From Paenibacillus polymyxa (GTDB lineage Bacteria > Bacillota > Bacilli > Paenibacillales > Paenibacillaceae), in the NCBI RefSeq assembly GCF_001719045.1, contig NZ_CP015423.1, positions 1,820,001-1,884,000 on the forward strand: a stretch of 64,000 nt of DNA. Reading direction: 5' to 3'. Both the position numbers and the translations under genes were made by a program. A model generated the notes under the pieces. That model searched no databases. It was not told where the DNA came from and saw only the letters and a list, made by a program, of their open reading frames with translations. This document shows positions 46,016-55,119 of this stretch, piece after piece. Positions within the stretch are counted from its first letter, which is position 1. Each line of letters begins with the position of its first letter.

Positions 46016-46513
46016 TTAGATATCGCTGTCGTCGAATTGGAATTGAACAACATAGTCGTGATCGTACGGAATACCACCAGTGTATTCTGCAGGCACACTT
46101 ACATGCAGTTTAACGTTCAATTTTTGAGACGGGCTAGTTACAGGGAATTCGACTATTCTTGTATCCCCTGATGTGCTTACTACAGTCGCATTCACATACT
46201 GACCGTTTTGTTGAGTTTTGAATTCAGTAACCCAAGCACTCTTGGTAATAGCTACTCTCACTTTATATTGACCATTCGTAACAATCAGTGTGGCTGGTTT
46301 TTTCACATAACCATTTGTATCCATGTAAGATGGCTGAGTCGTTCCATCTTTATAAACGGTATAAGGCAATTGATACGTTCCATTAGGCAAAGCCGCGTTT
46401 GCTTTATTGGCAGAAAATGGAGCTAGTACCACAAAAACAAGCGCTGCCATCACTACAGTAAGCATTACTTTTTTCAAAGACCATTTTTCCATACGATTCA
46501 TAATCATGTTCAT
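46016..46513 (-). CDS. Single-NEAT secreted protein
   Basis: The 165-residue protein has a long signal peptide (about 1-40, ending in KANA) and a single NEAT domain (about 41-165) with SYMDTNGY in the lip and IPYDHDYVVQFQFD containing YxxxY. The domain is closest to domains 5 and 8 of the large protein. It has no anchor, so it is likely a soluble hemophore. It lies in the NEAT cluster, between the eight-NEAT gene and another single-NEAT gene. Confidence 0.92.
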   Translation of the reverse strand: MNMIMNRMEKWSLKKVMLTVVMAALVFVVLAPFSANKANAALPNGTYQLPYTVYKDGTTQPSYMDTNGYVKKPATLIVTNGQYKVRVAITKSAWVTEFKTQQNGQYVNATVVSTSGDTRIVEFPVTSPSQKLNVKLHVSVPAEYTGGIPYDHDYVVQFQFDDSDI

Positions 46514-46545
46514 GTTCTTAATCTCCTTTTACGCTTTATTTTGGA

Positions 46546-47013
46546 TTAGATTTCGTCGAATTGCAGTTGTACATCGTACTTGCCTGTGTAGCCGATTACT
46601 GGAATTGTGATTTCAGCGTAAGCATTCACTTTTGCATTCAGATCAGCAACTTCGAATTCCACTACACGAGTGTTGTTCGCAGTATCTGTGCTTACCACAG
46701 TCGCATCTTGCAGTACGCCATTTTGCTCTACTTTGAACGTTGTAATCAGATTGCTGCTTTTCACAGTCAGACGAACGACATTTTTGCCATTAGCTACCGT
46801 AACCTGAGCAGGCTTCGTCAGGTAGCTATCCAATCGAGAAGTTTCATTGGTTTGATCCTTCAGAACGGTATAGTCTACGTTATACGTGCCGTCGGCTGCT
46901 GCCGCTTTAGCTGAGAATGGAGCAACGAGTGCAAAAACAAGCGCTGTCATGATCAATGCTACAAATACCTTCTTAAAAGAAAATTGCTCAAAGCGATTCA
47001 TTACCATATTCAT
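46546..47013 (-). CDS. Single-NEAT secreted protein
   Basis: The ATG at 47013 (MNMVMNRFEQFSFKK) lies 13 bases after GGAGG; an upstream GTG is too close. The 155-residue product has a signal peptide to about 38 and a NEAT domain with SRLDSY in the lip and YTGKYDVQLQFD with YxxxY. The signal peptide region nearly matches that of the neighbouring gene, so these two genes probably arose by duplication. It likely extracts heme outside the cell. Confidence 0.9.
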   Translation of the reverse strand: MNMVMNRFEQFSFKKVFVALIMTALVFALVAPFSAKAAAADGTYNVDYTVLKDQTNETSRLDSYLTKPAQVTVANGKNVVRLTVKSSNLITTFKVEQNGVLQDATVVSTDTANNTRVVEFEVADLNAKVNAYAEITIPVIGYTGKYDVQLQFDEI

Positions 47014-47085
47014 ATCTACACACACTCCTCCATTTTTTATGCTTCAATTTGTGTTGATTTTATGAACGATAAAGATGGCTTGAAT

Positions 47086-47601
47086 TTACTTCTTGGAAGA
47101 TTTAGTTGATTTCGCTGACTGGACGGCTGCTATTTTTTTGACGCTTTTGGAATCAAAAGCGAAGCGGATCGTATAATCATGATCGTAGTTATACGCAGGG
47201 ACAGTAACATGGATTTTAGAGATTAACGGGCTGTTCACACTCGTAATTGGAAATTGTACGGTGCGGGTATCGGTTTTGGCATCCTTATGGATGACCTTTG
47301 TATCGATGATTTTGCCTTTGTAATCTACTTTAAACCCAGTTGTCCATTCGCTATGATTCAGCTTAATTTGCATGGTCATTTGACCTTTTTTTACATACAA
47401 CTTAGCTGGTTTTTCAAAATAATCATTAGCCATGGACACCGAATCATTTTCTGCCTTGAGGATATTGTATTTGAGCGTGTATGTACCATCCGCCAATGTT
47501 GGAGAAGCCGCAGCGGCTACTACAGATGACGAAGTTGGCCAAAAGCTCAGCACACTCACCAGCAGAAACACAGCAATAATTGCAGAATACCCCTTCTTCA
47601 T
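47086..47601 (-). CDS. Single-NEAT secreted protein with basic tail
   Basis: The 171-residue protein has a signal peptide (about 1-30), a NEAT domain (about 35-150) with SMANDY in the lip and YNYDHDYTIRFAFD with YxxxY, then a Lys/Ser-rich tail (KKIAAVQSAKSTKSSKK) that could bind the wall electrostatically. It is the first gene of the leftward NEAT-isd operon, and Fur-type sites lie upstream. AGGG-type site GGAGGG precedes the ATG at 47601. Confidence 0.9.
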   Translation of the reverse strand: MKKGYSAIIAVFLLVSVLSFWPTSSSVVAAAASPTLADGTYTLKYNILKAENDSVSMANDYFEKPAKLYVKKGQMTMQIKLNHSEWTTGFKVDYKGKIIDTKVIHKDAKTDTRTVQFPITSVNSPLISKIHVTVPAYNYDHDYTIRFAFDSKSVKKIAAVQSAKSTKSSKK

Positions 47602-47637
47602 TTTGACAGCAGTCCCTCCCCACGAGAATAAACTAAT

Positions 47638-47652
47638 TGATTATCATTCTCA
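47638..47652. promoter_or_regulatory. Candidate Fur box for the NEAT operon
   Basis: TGATTATCATTCTCA matches the 7-1-7 Fur consensus TGATAATNATTATCA at 12 of 14 fixed bases. It lies 37 bases upstream of the first NEAT gene. Confidence 0.7.
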
Positions 47653-47918
47653 ATTGATAATTTAAAAAAAATAGCTCTTTTCGAGCTTGTCTCCCCACCT
47701 CTCTATTCCATAATTTCGCAAAATCAAGTAAACCCATCACCAATATATCTTACACTTTTCGAAAATGTCAATATGTATTTGCATGTACATAATCCCTTGA
47801 TATATGCTATTTTTTAAGAAAAATTTGTAGTTCCTTCTTCTATAATTCGAATTACTCTCTTTTATTTTTAATTCAAAATTTATTTAAAAATTTACCTTTT
47901 TCAATTGACAATCCTCAG

Positions 47919-47933
47919 TGATATTCATTATCA
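47919..47933. promoter_or_regulatory. Candidate Fur box in front of the second heme transporter
   Basis: TGATATTCATTATCA matches the 7-1-7 Fur consensus at 13 of 14 fixed bases, about 66 bases upstream of the substrate-binding gene. Confidence 0.75.
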
Positions 47934-47949
47934 TTCTCTTATACATAAA

Positions 47950-47964
47950 TGAAAATGATTATCA
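47950..47964. promoter_or_regulatory. Second Fur box before the heme transporter
   Basis: TGAAAATGATTATCA matches the 7-1-7 consensus at 13 of 14 fixed bases, close to the start of the 48000 gene. Confidence 0.75.
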
Positions 47965-47999
47965 TTATTGTTTAACTTGAAAATTGCAGGAGGAATAAC

Positions 48000-48980
48000 A
48001 TGAAATCTTATGTGTTGTGGTCATCCGCAGCGCTTTTATTGACAGTTACCGGATGCAGTAATGGTACCTCGACCGCAGATCACAAACCAGCCAGTGCTTC
48101 CGTATCTACCGCTTCAAGCACGACAAGTGGCGCGACGATTCAAGTTACTGATTTCTCAAAACGGATGTTGGCCTTTCAAAAGGTCCCTCAACATATCGTT
48201 GCGCTCAGCAATGGCGATCTGGATATTATTTACGCATTGGGCGGGACAGCCGTGGGCAGGCCCAACTCCAATGGACCCTCCGTCGTACCTGCTGCTGAAA
48301 ACGTTCAGCAAATAGGCTCCACTCACGAAGTTGATCTGGAGAAAATTACGATGCTCAAACCGGATGTCGTGCTAGGCAATTATCCTATGAATGAAAAAGA
48401 CATTCCAGCCATTGAAGGAGTCGGTTCACAGCTGCTGCTGACGGGAGCCAATTCAGTTCACGATATTCAGTCGCAAATTACGCTGTTCGGACAATTACTG
48501 CAAAAGCAGGCTCAGGCCGTGAAGCTAAATCAGCAAATTGACCAACAAGTAGCTAAGCTGCAAAAGGAAACCGCTTCTGCCTCCAAACCGAAGGTGTTGC
48601 TGGTCTACGGAGCCCCGGCTACGTATATGGCGGCACTGCCAAATTCACTAAGTGGAAACATACTGGAAGCTGCGGGTGGCTCGAACATCGCCGCTGATTT
48701 TCCGGGCCTGCAAAATTTCCCGCAATATGCGCAGCTGAACACAGAACGCATCATCGAGGCTGACCCTGACTACATCTTCATCATGACCCATGGCAATACG
48801 GAAGATGTTAAAGCCGCATTTATAAAAGAAATGCAGGAAAATGCAGCTTGGAACGGAATCCGAGCAGTCAAAAACAATCAGGTCGAGGTTTTACCTTCAG
48901 ATCTGTTCGGTACGAATCCGGGCACACGTGTCACTAAAGCGCTGGATTTGATGCATCAAAAGCTGTATCCGGCGAAATAG
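48000..48980 (+). CDS. Heme/iron substrate-binding lipoprotein, second copy
   Basis: The 326-residue lipoprotein has a lipobox with Cys19 (LTVTGC) and the same two-lobe fold as IsdE but with low identity. The Met ligand of IsdE is replaced by His109 (IGSTHEVD), and the second ligand position is His264 (IMTHGN). This would give bis-His rather than Met-His coordination. It begins a rightward operon, with AGGAGG before the ATG and two Fur boxes upstream. A siderophore substrate cannot be excluded. Confidence 0.88.
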   Translation: MKSYVLWSSAALLLTVTGCSNGTSTADHKPASASVSTASSTTSGATIQVTDFSKRMLAFQKVPQHIVALSNGDLDIIYALGGTAVGRPNSNGPSVVPAAENVQQIGSTHEVDLEKITMLKPDVVLGNYPMNEKDIPAIEGVGSQLLLTGANSVHDIQSQITLFGQLLQKQAQAVKLNQQIDQQVAKLQKETASASKPKVLLVYGAPATYMAALPNSLSGNILEAAGGSNIAADFPGLQNFPQYAQLNTERIIEADPDYIFIMTHGNTEDVKAAFIKEMQENAAWNGIRAVKNNQVEVLPSDLFGTNPGTRVTKALDLMHQKLYPAK

Positions 48981-48983
48981 GCG

Positions 48984-49988
48984 ATGGAGATGAACAAACT
49001 ACAGCGCGCCAGAAGACGCACCATCGCCTGGATTACCCTTCCGATTCTACTGCTGGCCGTCTCTGTGTACGGTCTGGCCTACGGTTCGGTGTCGATTCCA
49101 CTTCAAGAAATCTATCATGTTTTGCTACATAATGATGAATCTACCTATCGCACGATCCTGATAGATCTCCGGCTACCTAGAGTATTAGTAGGTTTACTGG
49201 TGGGAGCTTGTCTTGCAGCTTCTGGAGCACTTCTTCAAGGTGTGATGAAAAATCCATTGGCTGACCCTGGCATTATTGGTGTATCGGCTGGAGGTGGACT
49301 TGCCGCCGTCATTACGATGGTGATGCTTCCACAGCTCAGCTACCTTCTTCCGATAACCGCCTTTTTGGGAGCCTTCCTGAGCGCAATCGTCATTTATCTG
49401 CTGGCTTGGGACCGAGGGGCATCGCCTGTCAAAATTGTGCTCGCTGGCGTTGCGATCAACGCGCTGCTGGGCGCACTCACTAACGGCGTAATGGTCATGT
49501 ACAGCGACCGCGTACAGGCCGTTCTTCCTTGGCTATCCGGCGGATTAAACGGAAGAAGCTGGCATCATCTAGAGTTTATGGCGCCTTACGCCATCATTGG
49601 ATTAATCGCCTCTTTCTTTGCAATTAAACCTGCTAATTTACTGCTGCTGGGCGACGATTCAGCACAGCTGCTTGGTCAGCGAGTAGAGCTTCAACGTATG
49701 CTCATTATCCTGCTGTCTGCCCTGCTCGCCGGTACAGCGGTCAGTGTAGCTGGGCTAATCGGCTTTGTAGGACTGGTCGTTCCCCATGTCATACGGCTGC
49801 TAATCGGGGAAGATTATCGTTTCCTCCTCCCCCTTTCCATGGTAGGCGGTGGAACGCTGGTTGTCCTAGCAGATACGGTGGCACGATCTTGGTTTGACCC
49901 GATTGAACTGCCTGTAGGTATTTTGTTAGCCGTCATCGGGGCACCGTTCTTCTTAATCCTGCTCAAGAAACGGGGGAGTTTCGGATGA
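48984..49988 (+). CDS. Heme/iron ABC permease, second copy
   Basis: The 334-residue FecCD-type permease has multiple membrane helices and the conserved RLPRVLVGLLVGACLAASGALLQGVMKNPLADPGIIGVSAGGGL, plus PHVIRLLIGEDYRFLLP. It starts three bases after the binding-protein gene and overlaps the ATPase gene by four bases. It should move the heme or iron complex delivered by its binding protein. Confidence 0.92.
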   Translation: MEMNKLQRARRRTIAWITLPILLLAVSVYGLAYGSVSIPLQEIYHVLLHNDESTYRTILIDLRLPRVLVGLLVGACLAASGALLQGVMKNPLADPGIIGVSAGGGLAAVITMVMLPQLSYLLPITAFLGAFLSAIVIYLLAWDRGASPVKIVLAGVAINALLGALTNGVMVMYSDRVQAVLPWLSGGLNGRSWHHLEFMAPYAIIGLIASFFAIKPANLLLLGDDSAQLLGQRVELQRMLIILLSALLAGTAVSVAGLIGFVGLVVPHVIRLLIGEDYRFLLPLSMVGGGTLVVLADTVARSWFDPIELPVGILLAVIGAPFFLILLKKRGSFG

Positions 49989-50776
49989 CAGCCATTCAGA
50001 GTGAGCATATCTCCTTACAACGTGGGTATTTCCAGCTGGACGATGTGAATATCACCTTGCCTGCTGGTCAGCTCACCGCGATCGTCGGACCGAACGGTTC
50101 AGGCAAGTCCACGCTTTTGCGGATTATGACCCGGTTGCTCAAGCAGGATCAGGGTCAGGTTTCCGTGCTGGGCAAACCCGTGCAGGAGTACAAGCGGCGT
50201 GATTTTGCCCAGACGATTACAATGCTGCCGCAAATGAAGGATATGCTGCCGTTATTGACGGTCCGCGAGCTGGTCGCTTACGGGAGATCTCCTCATGCCA
50301 AAGGCTTGAGGGTACGCCATACCGGACAGGACCAGCAAATCGTGGACCATGTCATGAAGATCACGGGCATCCAGCCCTATGCAGATCGAATGTTCCATAC
50401 TCTATCAGGAGGTGAACAACAAAAAGCGCGAATTGCAATGGCTTTGGCCCAACAAACAGGTATTCTTTTGCTCGATGAACCGACCACTTTTCTGGATATC
50501 GCCCACCAATTTGAAGTTATGGATATGCTGCGGCGTATCAATCACGAGTCCGGCTTGACGATTGTTATGGTACTGCATGATTTGCAGCAAGCTGCGGCCT
50601 ATTGTCATCATATGATTGCACTTAAAAAGGGACGAATCGCCGTTGCCGGCGAACCCCGTGAGATTTTGACGTCTGCTTTTCTTCGCGACATTTATGAAAT
50701 GAACGCTACCATCAAATTTGAGGATGGCTATCCGGTTATTATACCGACCATACCACATCATTCAGGAGGAATTTAA
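49985..50776 (+). CDS. Heme/iron ABC transporter ATP-binding protein, second copy
   Basis: The 263-residue FecE/HmuV-type ATPase has [36 protein letters not shown], and HDLQQAA. It overlaps the permease and ends two bases before the heme-oxygenase start, so it is part of the same rightward operon. Substrate depends on the binding partner. Confidence 0.92.
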   Translation: MTAIQSEHISLQRGYFQLDDVNITLPAGQLTAIVGPNGSGKSTLLRIMTRLLKQDQGQVSVLGKPVQEYKRRDFAQTITMLPQMKDMLPLLTVRELVAYGRSPHAKGLRVRHTGQDQQIVDHVMKITGIQPYADRMFHTLSGGEQQKARIAMALAQQTGILLLDEPTTFLDIAHQFEVMDMLRRINHESGLTIVMVLHDLQQAAAYCHHMIALKKGRIAVAGEPREILTSAFLRDIYEMNATIKFEDGYPVIIPTIPHHSGGI

Positions 50777-50777
50777 T

Positions 50778-51128
50778 ATGGTTATCGTTACAAATACATC
50801 TAAAATCACACCGGGCAATGCACATTTACTCATCGAAAGATTTAACAAAGAAGGAAAAGTTGAAAAAATGGAGGGCTTTCTCGGTCTGGAAGTACTGCTG
50901 ACTGAAAACACGAAAGATTATGAGGAAGTAACCATCAGTACACGCTGGAAAGAAAAAGAGAACTTCCAAGGCTGGACGAAAAGCAAAGCATTCCGCGAAT
51001 CCCATAGCCATCGTCAAATTCCGGACTATATTATTGAAAATAAAATCACGTTCTATGAAGTTAAAATCGTTCGTCATCCCATCGCCAACAGCGATTCCTC
51101 TTTGGCAAGTGATTCCGAAGCAGTTTAA
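50778..51128 (+). CDS. isdG: IsdG-type heme-degrading monooxygenase
   Basis: The 116-residue protein cleaves heme to free iron, forming staphylobilin- or biliverdin-type products. The catalytic residues known from IsdG/IsdI are at the same positions as IsdI: Asn6, Trp66 and His76 ([18 protein letters not shown]). Ferredoxin-like fold of about 108 residues with a short polar tail. AGGAGG lies about six bases before the ATG at 50778, inside the ATPase end. It closes the heme operon, so imported heme can be opened in the cytosol. Confidence 0.93.
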   Translation: MVIVTNTSKITPGNAHLLIERFNKEGKVEKMEGFLGLEVLLTENTKDYEEVTISTRWKEKENFQGWTKSKAFRESHSHRQIPDYIIENKITFYEVKIVRHPIANSDSSLASDSEAV

Positions 51129-51150
51129 TCCTGCATTATAGCTAAAAACC

Positions 51151-51202
51151 AAAAAAAGCGGCTCGGCAGGCAAAATTAATTGTCCGCCGAGCCGCTTTTT
51201 TT
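51151..51202. terminator. Bidirectional terminator after isdG
   Basis: A 17-bp stem (AAAAAAAGCGGCTCGGC and complement) with flanking A- and T-runs separates isdG from the MBL gene. Confidence 0.85.
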
Positions 51203-51205
51203 ATC

Positions 51206-51321
51206 AGGATTTTGCAAAATTTGATTCCAGTCGCTCCGAAGTACAAGATATAGACGAACTAAAACATTTCGATCTATATCTTATTCATTGGAAGTCGCTT
51301 ATTGGATTTTTGCAAAATCCT
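51206..51321. repeat. Long copy of the MITE-like palindromic repeat
   Basis: The 116-bp element has 14-bp perfect terminal inverted repeats (AGGATTTTGCAAAA) and an inner hairpin (AAGATATAGA / TCTATATCTT). It matches the 53-bp copy at 10248-10300 in inverse orientation, plus 64 inner bases between GCGACT repeats. It lies directly after the isdG terminator. Confidence 0.8.
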
Positions 51322-51347
51322 CTTATATAAGGATTATGTCGAATTCC

Positions 51348-52358
51348 TCAGATTGTAGTTGAGCAGCGACGTCCAATTTTCAGCGTCTCTCCGTGCCCAA
51401 GAACATGAATGCGTTCCTTCGCAATACCCATACGCTCACGCTCCGCTTCGAGCCGGTCCAGCGCCTCTCTTGGCGTATCATCCGCCAGCTTGAAGGCTCC
51501 GTAGTGCATCGGAATCATCTGATCTGCGCCACAATCTACAAACCCTTGCAATGCCTCCTCCGGTGTCACGTGCTGCGAGGTCATGAACCATTCCGGTTCG
51601 TACGCGCCAATCGGCATAAAGGTCAGATCAATGGCAAAGCGCTCGCCAATCTCCTTAAACCCACGAAAATATCCGGTGTCTCCCACAAAATACAACGTTG
51701 GTGCATCCTCTGAGTCTGCACTAGAATGAGGATTGGATTCCGTGACGGACGTGGCAGAGCCAATCACCTGCTGTTCACTTTGCAGAACGTATCCACCCCA
51801 ATGCGAAGTATTGGTATCAAACGGCGTGCGTCGTGTCCAATGCTGGGCTGGAACAAACGTAAATCGTACCCCTCCTACCGTAAAATGCTCCCACCATTGC
51901 AGCTCATGACAGTTACGAAAACCTTTGCGGATCATTTTCGCCTTTAACCCCGAGGGGACAAGCATCAACGTATCTGCACGATATAATTTCCGCAACGATT
52001 CTAAATGTAAATGATCATAATGGGAATGAGACAGCAGAATGATGTCCAGTGGTGGTACATCCTGAATACGAATGCCGGGCGGAGCCAACCTTTTATCAAA
52101 AGCCATACGCTCTGCCCATACCGGATCGGTGACGATATTCAGCCCAAGATACTGGATGAAAAAGGTGGAATGTCCCACCCAGGTGGCTGTCGCCATCTCC
52201 CGATTGCTATGCAGAAATTCCAGCTCCGGGGGATGGTTTGGCACAACGAACGTATAATCCTTTATTTTGCTGCGTCGCTCCTGCCGCCATTGTCTGAATT
52301 GCTTGATTGTTTTATCGGTATTTACATGATCCATATTGTTAAAACGTACTTTGGGCAT
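51348..52358 (-). CDS. NAPE-PLD-like metallo-beta-lactamase hydrolase
   Basis: The start at ATG 52358 (MPKVRFNNMDHVNTDKT) lies seven bases after GGGAGGGAG, giving 336 residues. MBL motifs LLSHSHYDHLHLESL, YFVGDTGYF and PMHYGAFKL suit the UlaG/NAPE-PLD-like branch, together with TDPVWAERMAF. Substrate in bacteria is uncertain (phospholipid or lactone). It has no signal peptide. It is convergent with isdG, and a terminator lies between them. Confidence 0.85.
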   Translation of the reverse strand: MPKVRFNNMDHVNTDKTIKQFRQWRQERRSKIKDYTFVVPNHPPELEFLHSNREMATATWVGHSTFFIQYLGLNIVTDPVWAERMAFDKRLAPPGIRIQDVPPLDIILLSHSHYDHLHLESLRKLYRADTLMLVPSGLKAKMIRKGFRNCHELQWWEHFTVGGVRFTFVPAQHWTRRTPFDTNTSHWGGYVLQSEQQVIGSATSVTESNPHSSADSEDAPTLYFVGDTGYFRGFKEIGERFAIDLTFMPIGAYEPEWFMTSQHVTPEEALQGFVDCGADQMIPMHYGAFKLADDTPREALDRLEAERERMGIAKERIHVLGHGETLKIGRRCSTTI

Positions 52359-52522
52359 GATGCAGCTCCCTCCCTGATGAACCCGTTCTCCAAAAAACAC
52401 AGCGGTTCAATTTAACTATATATTGTCACTCGAGTGTGAACATAAAATGATGCAACATCCTGATATATGTAAAGTATAATTCAATCACGTCTGTAAAGGA
52501 AATTCTGCGATAATACAGCAAA

Positions 52523-52556
52523 AACAGACCTCCCGTATCAATCAGGAAGGCCTGTT
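52523..52556 (-). terminator. Terminator of the cyd operon
   Basis: An imperfect stem AACAGGCCTTCC / GGGAGGTCTGTT ends in a TTTTTG run on the minus strand, just past the cydS stop. Confidence 0.65.
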
Positions 52557-52569
52557 CTACCTGTAGTTG

Positions 52570-52680
52570 TCAGTCCTGTGGATTTTTAAAGCGTGCCGAA
52601 TAAATAAACAAAAACGCTATCGCCACGACAATAATGATAGGTGACTCGTACATAATCGTAAAATGCTCGAAAGCAGCCAC
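52570..52680 (-). CDS. cydS: Cytochrome bd small subunit CydS
   Basis: This 36-residue peptide is too short for a normal ORF cutoff. A GTG at 52680 follows GGGTGAG at the end of cydB by five bases. The product has a single hydrophobic helix (SPIIIVVAIAFLFIYSA) and a short basic-acidic tail. CydS is the third subunit of Bacillales bd oxidases. The position right after cydB and before the terminator supports the call. Confidence 0.75.
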   Translation of the reverse strand: MAAFEHFTIMYESPIIIVVAIAFLFIYSARFKNPQD

Positions 52681-52686
52681 TCTAAC

Positions 52687-53718
52687 TCACCCTTTCTTCC
52701 CTTCATGTCCGCGCACATATTTTGCATCGAATAGAAACAATCTTAATATCAGAATCAGCGAAGGGATCAGCACTAGCAAACCCGCAACAAACGCCGTAAT
52801 CAACGCATACGCCATCGTAGAATTTGTAAAGCTGTCGTAGACATTAATGTAGGGATACAGAACATACGGGAGATGCGAGCGGCCGTAGCCATACCAGGCA
52901 AATGCAAATTGCAGCATCACCAATATGAATGATACCCCCAGATGCCGCCGCTGCCATACCAGATAAACTGCTCCCGCAAAGCATATGAAGGATGCAACAA
53001 ACATCCAGGCTATGTTCAGCATATTGGTAAAATGATCTGGATTTTGTTTGTTAATCTGAAAAAATGCGAGCAGACTCGCAACAATCGTTGGACCGCTCCA
53101 AAGCAGCGCATATCCCCGTACAATTTCAAAAGCGACCTTGTCTCCCGCCCTTTTGGCATAATAGGCCAAAAACATCGCCGAGATATACAGCACGCTCACC
53201 AGCGCCAGAATAATAACCGCCCACGTGTAGGGATTACTTAATAGCTGACCCCATTGCAGGTGTACACCTGTACTGTTTTCTATAATAATGCCGCCCTCCG
53301 AAATAGCGAGAACTGTGGACAGTGCCGCCGGAATCAGCAACCCTGTCGCACCGTACAACGCCATGTAGACGATATTATTTTTACCGGAATGCCCATACGT
53401 ATTGTATGCATAATACACTCCCCGGATGGCAAGAAGCACAATCGCAATACTGCCGGGAACGAGTAACGCCGTACCATAGTAATATGCTGCATCCGGGAAG
53501 AACCCGTTTAATCCCACCACAAAAAAGATGAGAAATACGTTTGTTACCTCCCACACCGGGGATAGATACCGTTGAATGATATTGTGGATTTTGTTCTGGT
53601 GGCCTGTTAACACACTGTAAAAGCTGAAAAACCCTGCACCAAAATCAATGGATGCCACAAGCAAATATCCGAACAGGAACGTCCACAAAATGGCGATACC
53701 TACAATTTCATAGCTCAC
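52687..53718 (-). CDS. cydB: Cytochrome bd oxidase subunit II
   Basis: The 343-residue integral membrane protein has eight to nine helices and the CydB features: the N-terminal ILWTFLFGYLLVASIDFGAGFF, WEVTNVFLIFFVVGLNGFFPDAAYYYG, and WSGPTIVASLLAFF. It supports CydA in the quinol oxidase. Its ATG overlaps the cydA stop by four bases. No cydCD genes follow in the window. Confidence 0.93.
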   Translation of the reverse strand: MSYEIVGIAILWTFLFGYLLVASIDFGAGFFSFYSVLTGHQNKIHNIIQRYLSPVWEVTNVFLIFFVVGLNGFFPDAAYYYGTALLVPGSIAIVLLAIRGVYYAYNTYGHSGKNNIVYMALYGATGLLIPAALSTVLAISEGGIIIENSTGVHLQWGQLLSNPYTWAVIILALVSVLYISAMFLAYYAKRAGDKVAFEIVRGYALLWSGPTIVASLLAFFQINKQNPDHFTNMLNIAWMFVASFICFAGAVYLVWQRRHLGVSFILVMLQFAFAWYGYGRSHLPYVLYPYINVYDSFTNSTMAYALITAFVAGLLVLIPSLILILRLFLFDAKYVRGHEGKKG

Positions 53719-55061
53719 TTGCCTTCAGCCCCTTCCAGGCCCAGCTGCCTTATCTCTTCCACCGCATCCTTATTGCGGAATAGCTTGCTGAGTACCTTAA
53801 TGGCCGAGAAACACAACACCAGATACAAAATAACAAACAACACCAGCATCCACCCGACACTCGTAGAAGTGGTTGCTGCTTCGGAGACCTTCATATATCC
53901 GCGTAAAATCCACGGCTGTCTACCGACCTCCGCAAACATCCATCCGAGCTCAATAGCTACCATCGCCATCGGCCCCACCAGAATGAGCGCCAACAGCAGC
54001 CATCTGGGGTACGGTTTGCGACCTGGCAAACGCTTGCGGATCAGATACAGCAGTGGGATGACGAGAATCAGCACTCCTGTGGTGATCTTGAGGTCAAACA
54101 TATAATGAATAGACAGCGGCGGACGCTCCTCCACCGGATAGTCATTTAATCCCTTAACCTCCGTACTGGGCAAATTACCAGCCAACACACTAAGTGCATA
54201 AGGCACTTTCAGCGCATACTTGATTTCACCGTTCTTATCCATGTATCCGCCATATACGAAGGGCGCGTGTGTCATCGTATCAAAATGCCATTCGGCGGCG
54301 GCCAGCTTCTCCGGCTGATATTTGGCCAGAAATTTACCGGATGCGTCTCCAATCATCACGGTGCTGATGGCAAACACAATGGTACAGGTAGCAGTCAGCT
54401 TCAGCGCCTTTTTAAAATAAGGGTGATTACGCCCTCGCAGCATGCTGTAAGCAGCCAGCCCCATCAGCACACCAGCGCTCAATGTATACGAGGAAGCCAA
54501 TACATGGGACACTTTGGTCGGCGTAGCCGGATTTAGCATAGCCTCGATGGGATGAATATTTGTCATGACTCCATTTTTGAGTGTAAAGCCTTGAGGTTGG
54601 TTCATGAACGAGTTCACAGTTGTAATAAAAACCGCTGAGGCAGACGAGGCAATCGCTACCGGGATGAGCAGCATCAGGTGAAAATATTTGCTTTTAAACC
54701 GATCCCAGGTATACAAGTAGATGCCCAGGAATATAGCTTCAATGAAAAAAGCAAACGTCTCCAAAAATAGAGGCAGCGCAATCGCTTGTCCAGCCACCCG
54801 CATAAAGGTGGGCCAAAGCAAGCTGAGTTGCAGACCAATGGAGGTGCCTGTAACGACACCCACGGCAACGGTAATGACAAACCCTCGCGCCCACCGTCGG
54901 GCCAGCAGTGTATAATGCGGATCACCAGTTCGCAGCCCGCGCCATTCTGCTAGTGCAATCATTAAGGGTACGCCGACGCCGATGGATGCAAATACGATAT
55001 GAACAAACAGGGTAATTCCGGTCAGCATCCGGCTTAGCAATACAGGGTCCAGTGAAGACAA
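53715..55061 (-). CDS. cydA: Cytochrome bd oxidase subunit I
   Basis: The 448-residue subunit carries the hemes and the quinol site of the bd oxidase. The heme ligand His21 (LTGITLFVHIVFASIGVG) and the GRQPW motif are present, and VSHVLASSYTLSAGVLMG holds the second conserved His. The Q-loop appears short, typical of Bacillales. The start is TTG at 55061, with AAGGAG ten bases upstream. bd oxidases allow respiration at low oxygen and are commonly Rex-controlled; a weak Rex-like site is at 55353. Confidence 0.92.
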   Translation of the reverse strand: MSSLDPVLLSRMLTGITLFVHIVFASIGVGVPLMIALAEWRGLRTGDPHYTLLARRWARGFVITVAVGVVTGTSIGLQLSLLWPTFMRVAGQAIALPLFLETFAFFIEAIFLGIYLYTWDRFKSKYFHLMLLIPVAIASSASAVFITTVNSFMNQPQGFTLKNGVMTNIHPIEAMLNPATPTKVSHVLASSYTLSAGVLMGLAAYSMLRGRNHPYFKKALKLTATCTIVFAISTVMIGDASGKFLAKYQPEKLAAAEWHFDTMTHAPFVYGGYMDKNGEIKYALKVPYALSVLAGNLPSTEVKGLNDYPVEERPPLSIHYMFDLKITTGVLILVIPLLYLIRKRLPGRKPYPRWLLLALILVGPMAMVAIELGWMFAEVGRQPWILRGYMKVSEAATTSTSVGWMLVLFVILYLVLCFSAIKVLSKLFRNKDAVEEIRQLGLEGAEGK

Positions 55062-55119
55062 ATGGGTTTCACTCCTTCATTTCACATTTTAAACATCGCA
55101 GATCACTCTGGATTACCAA

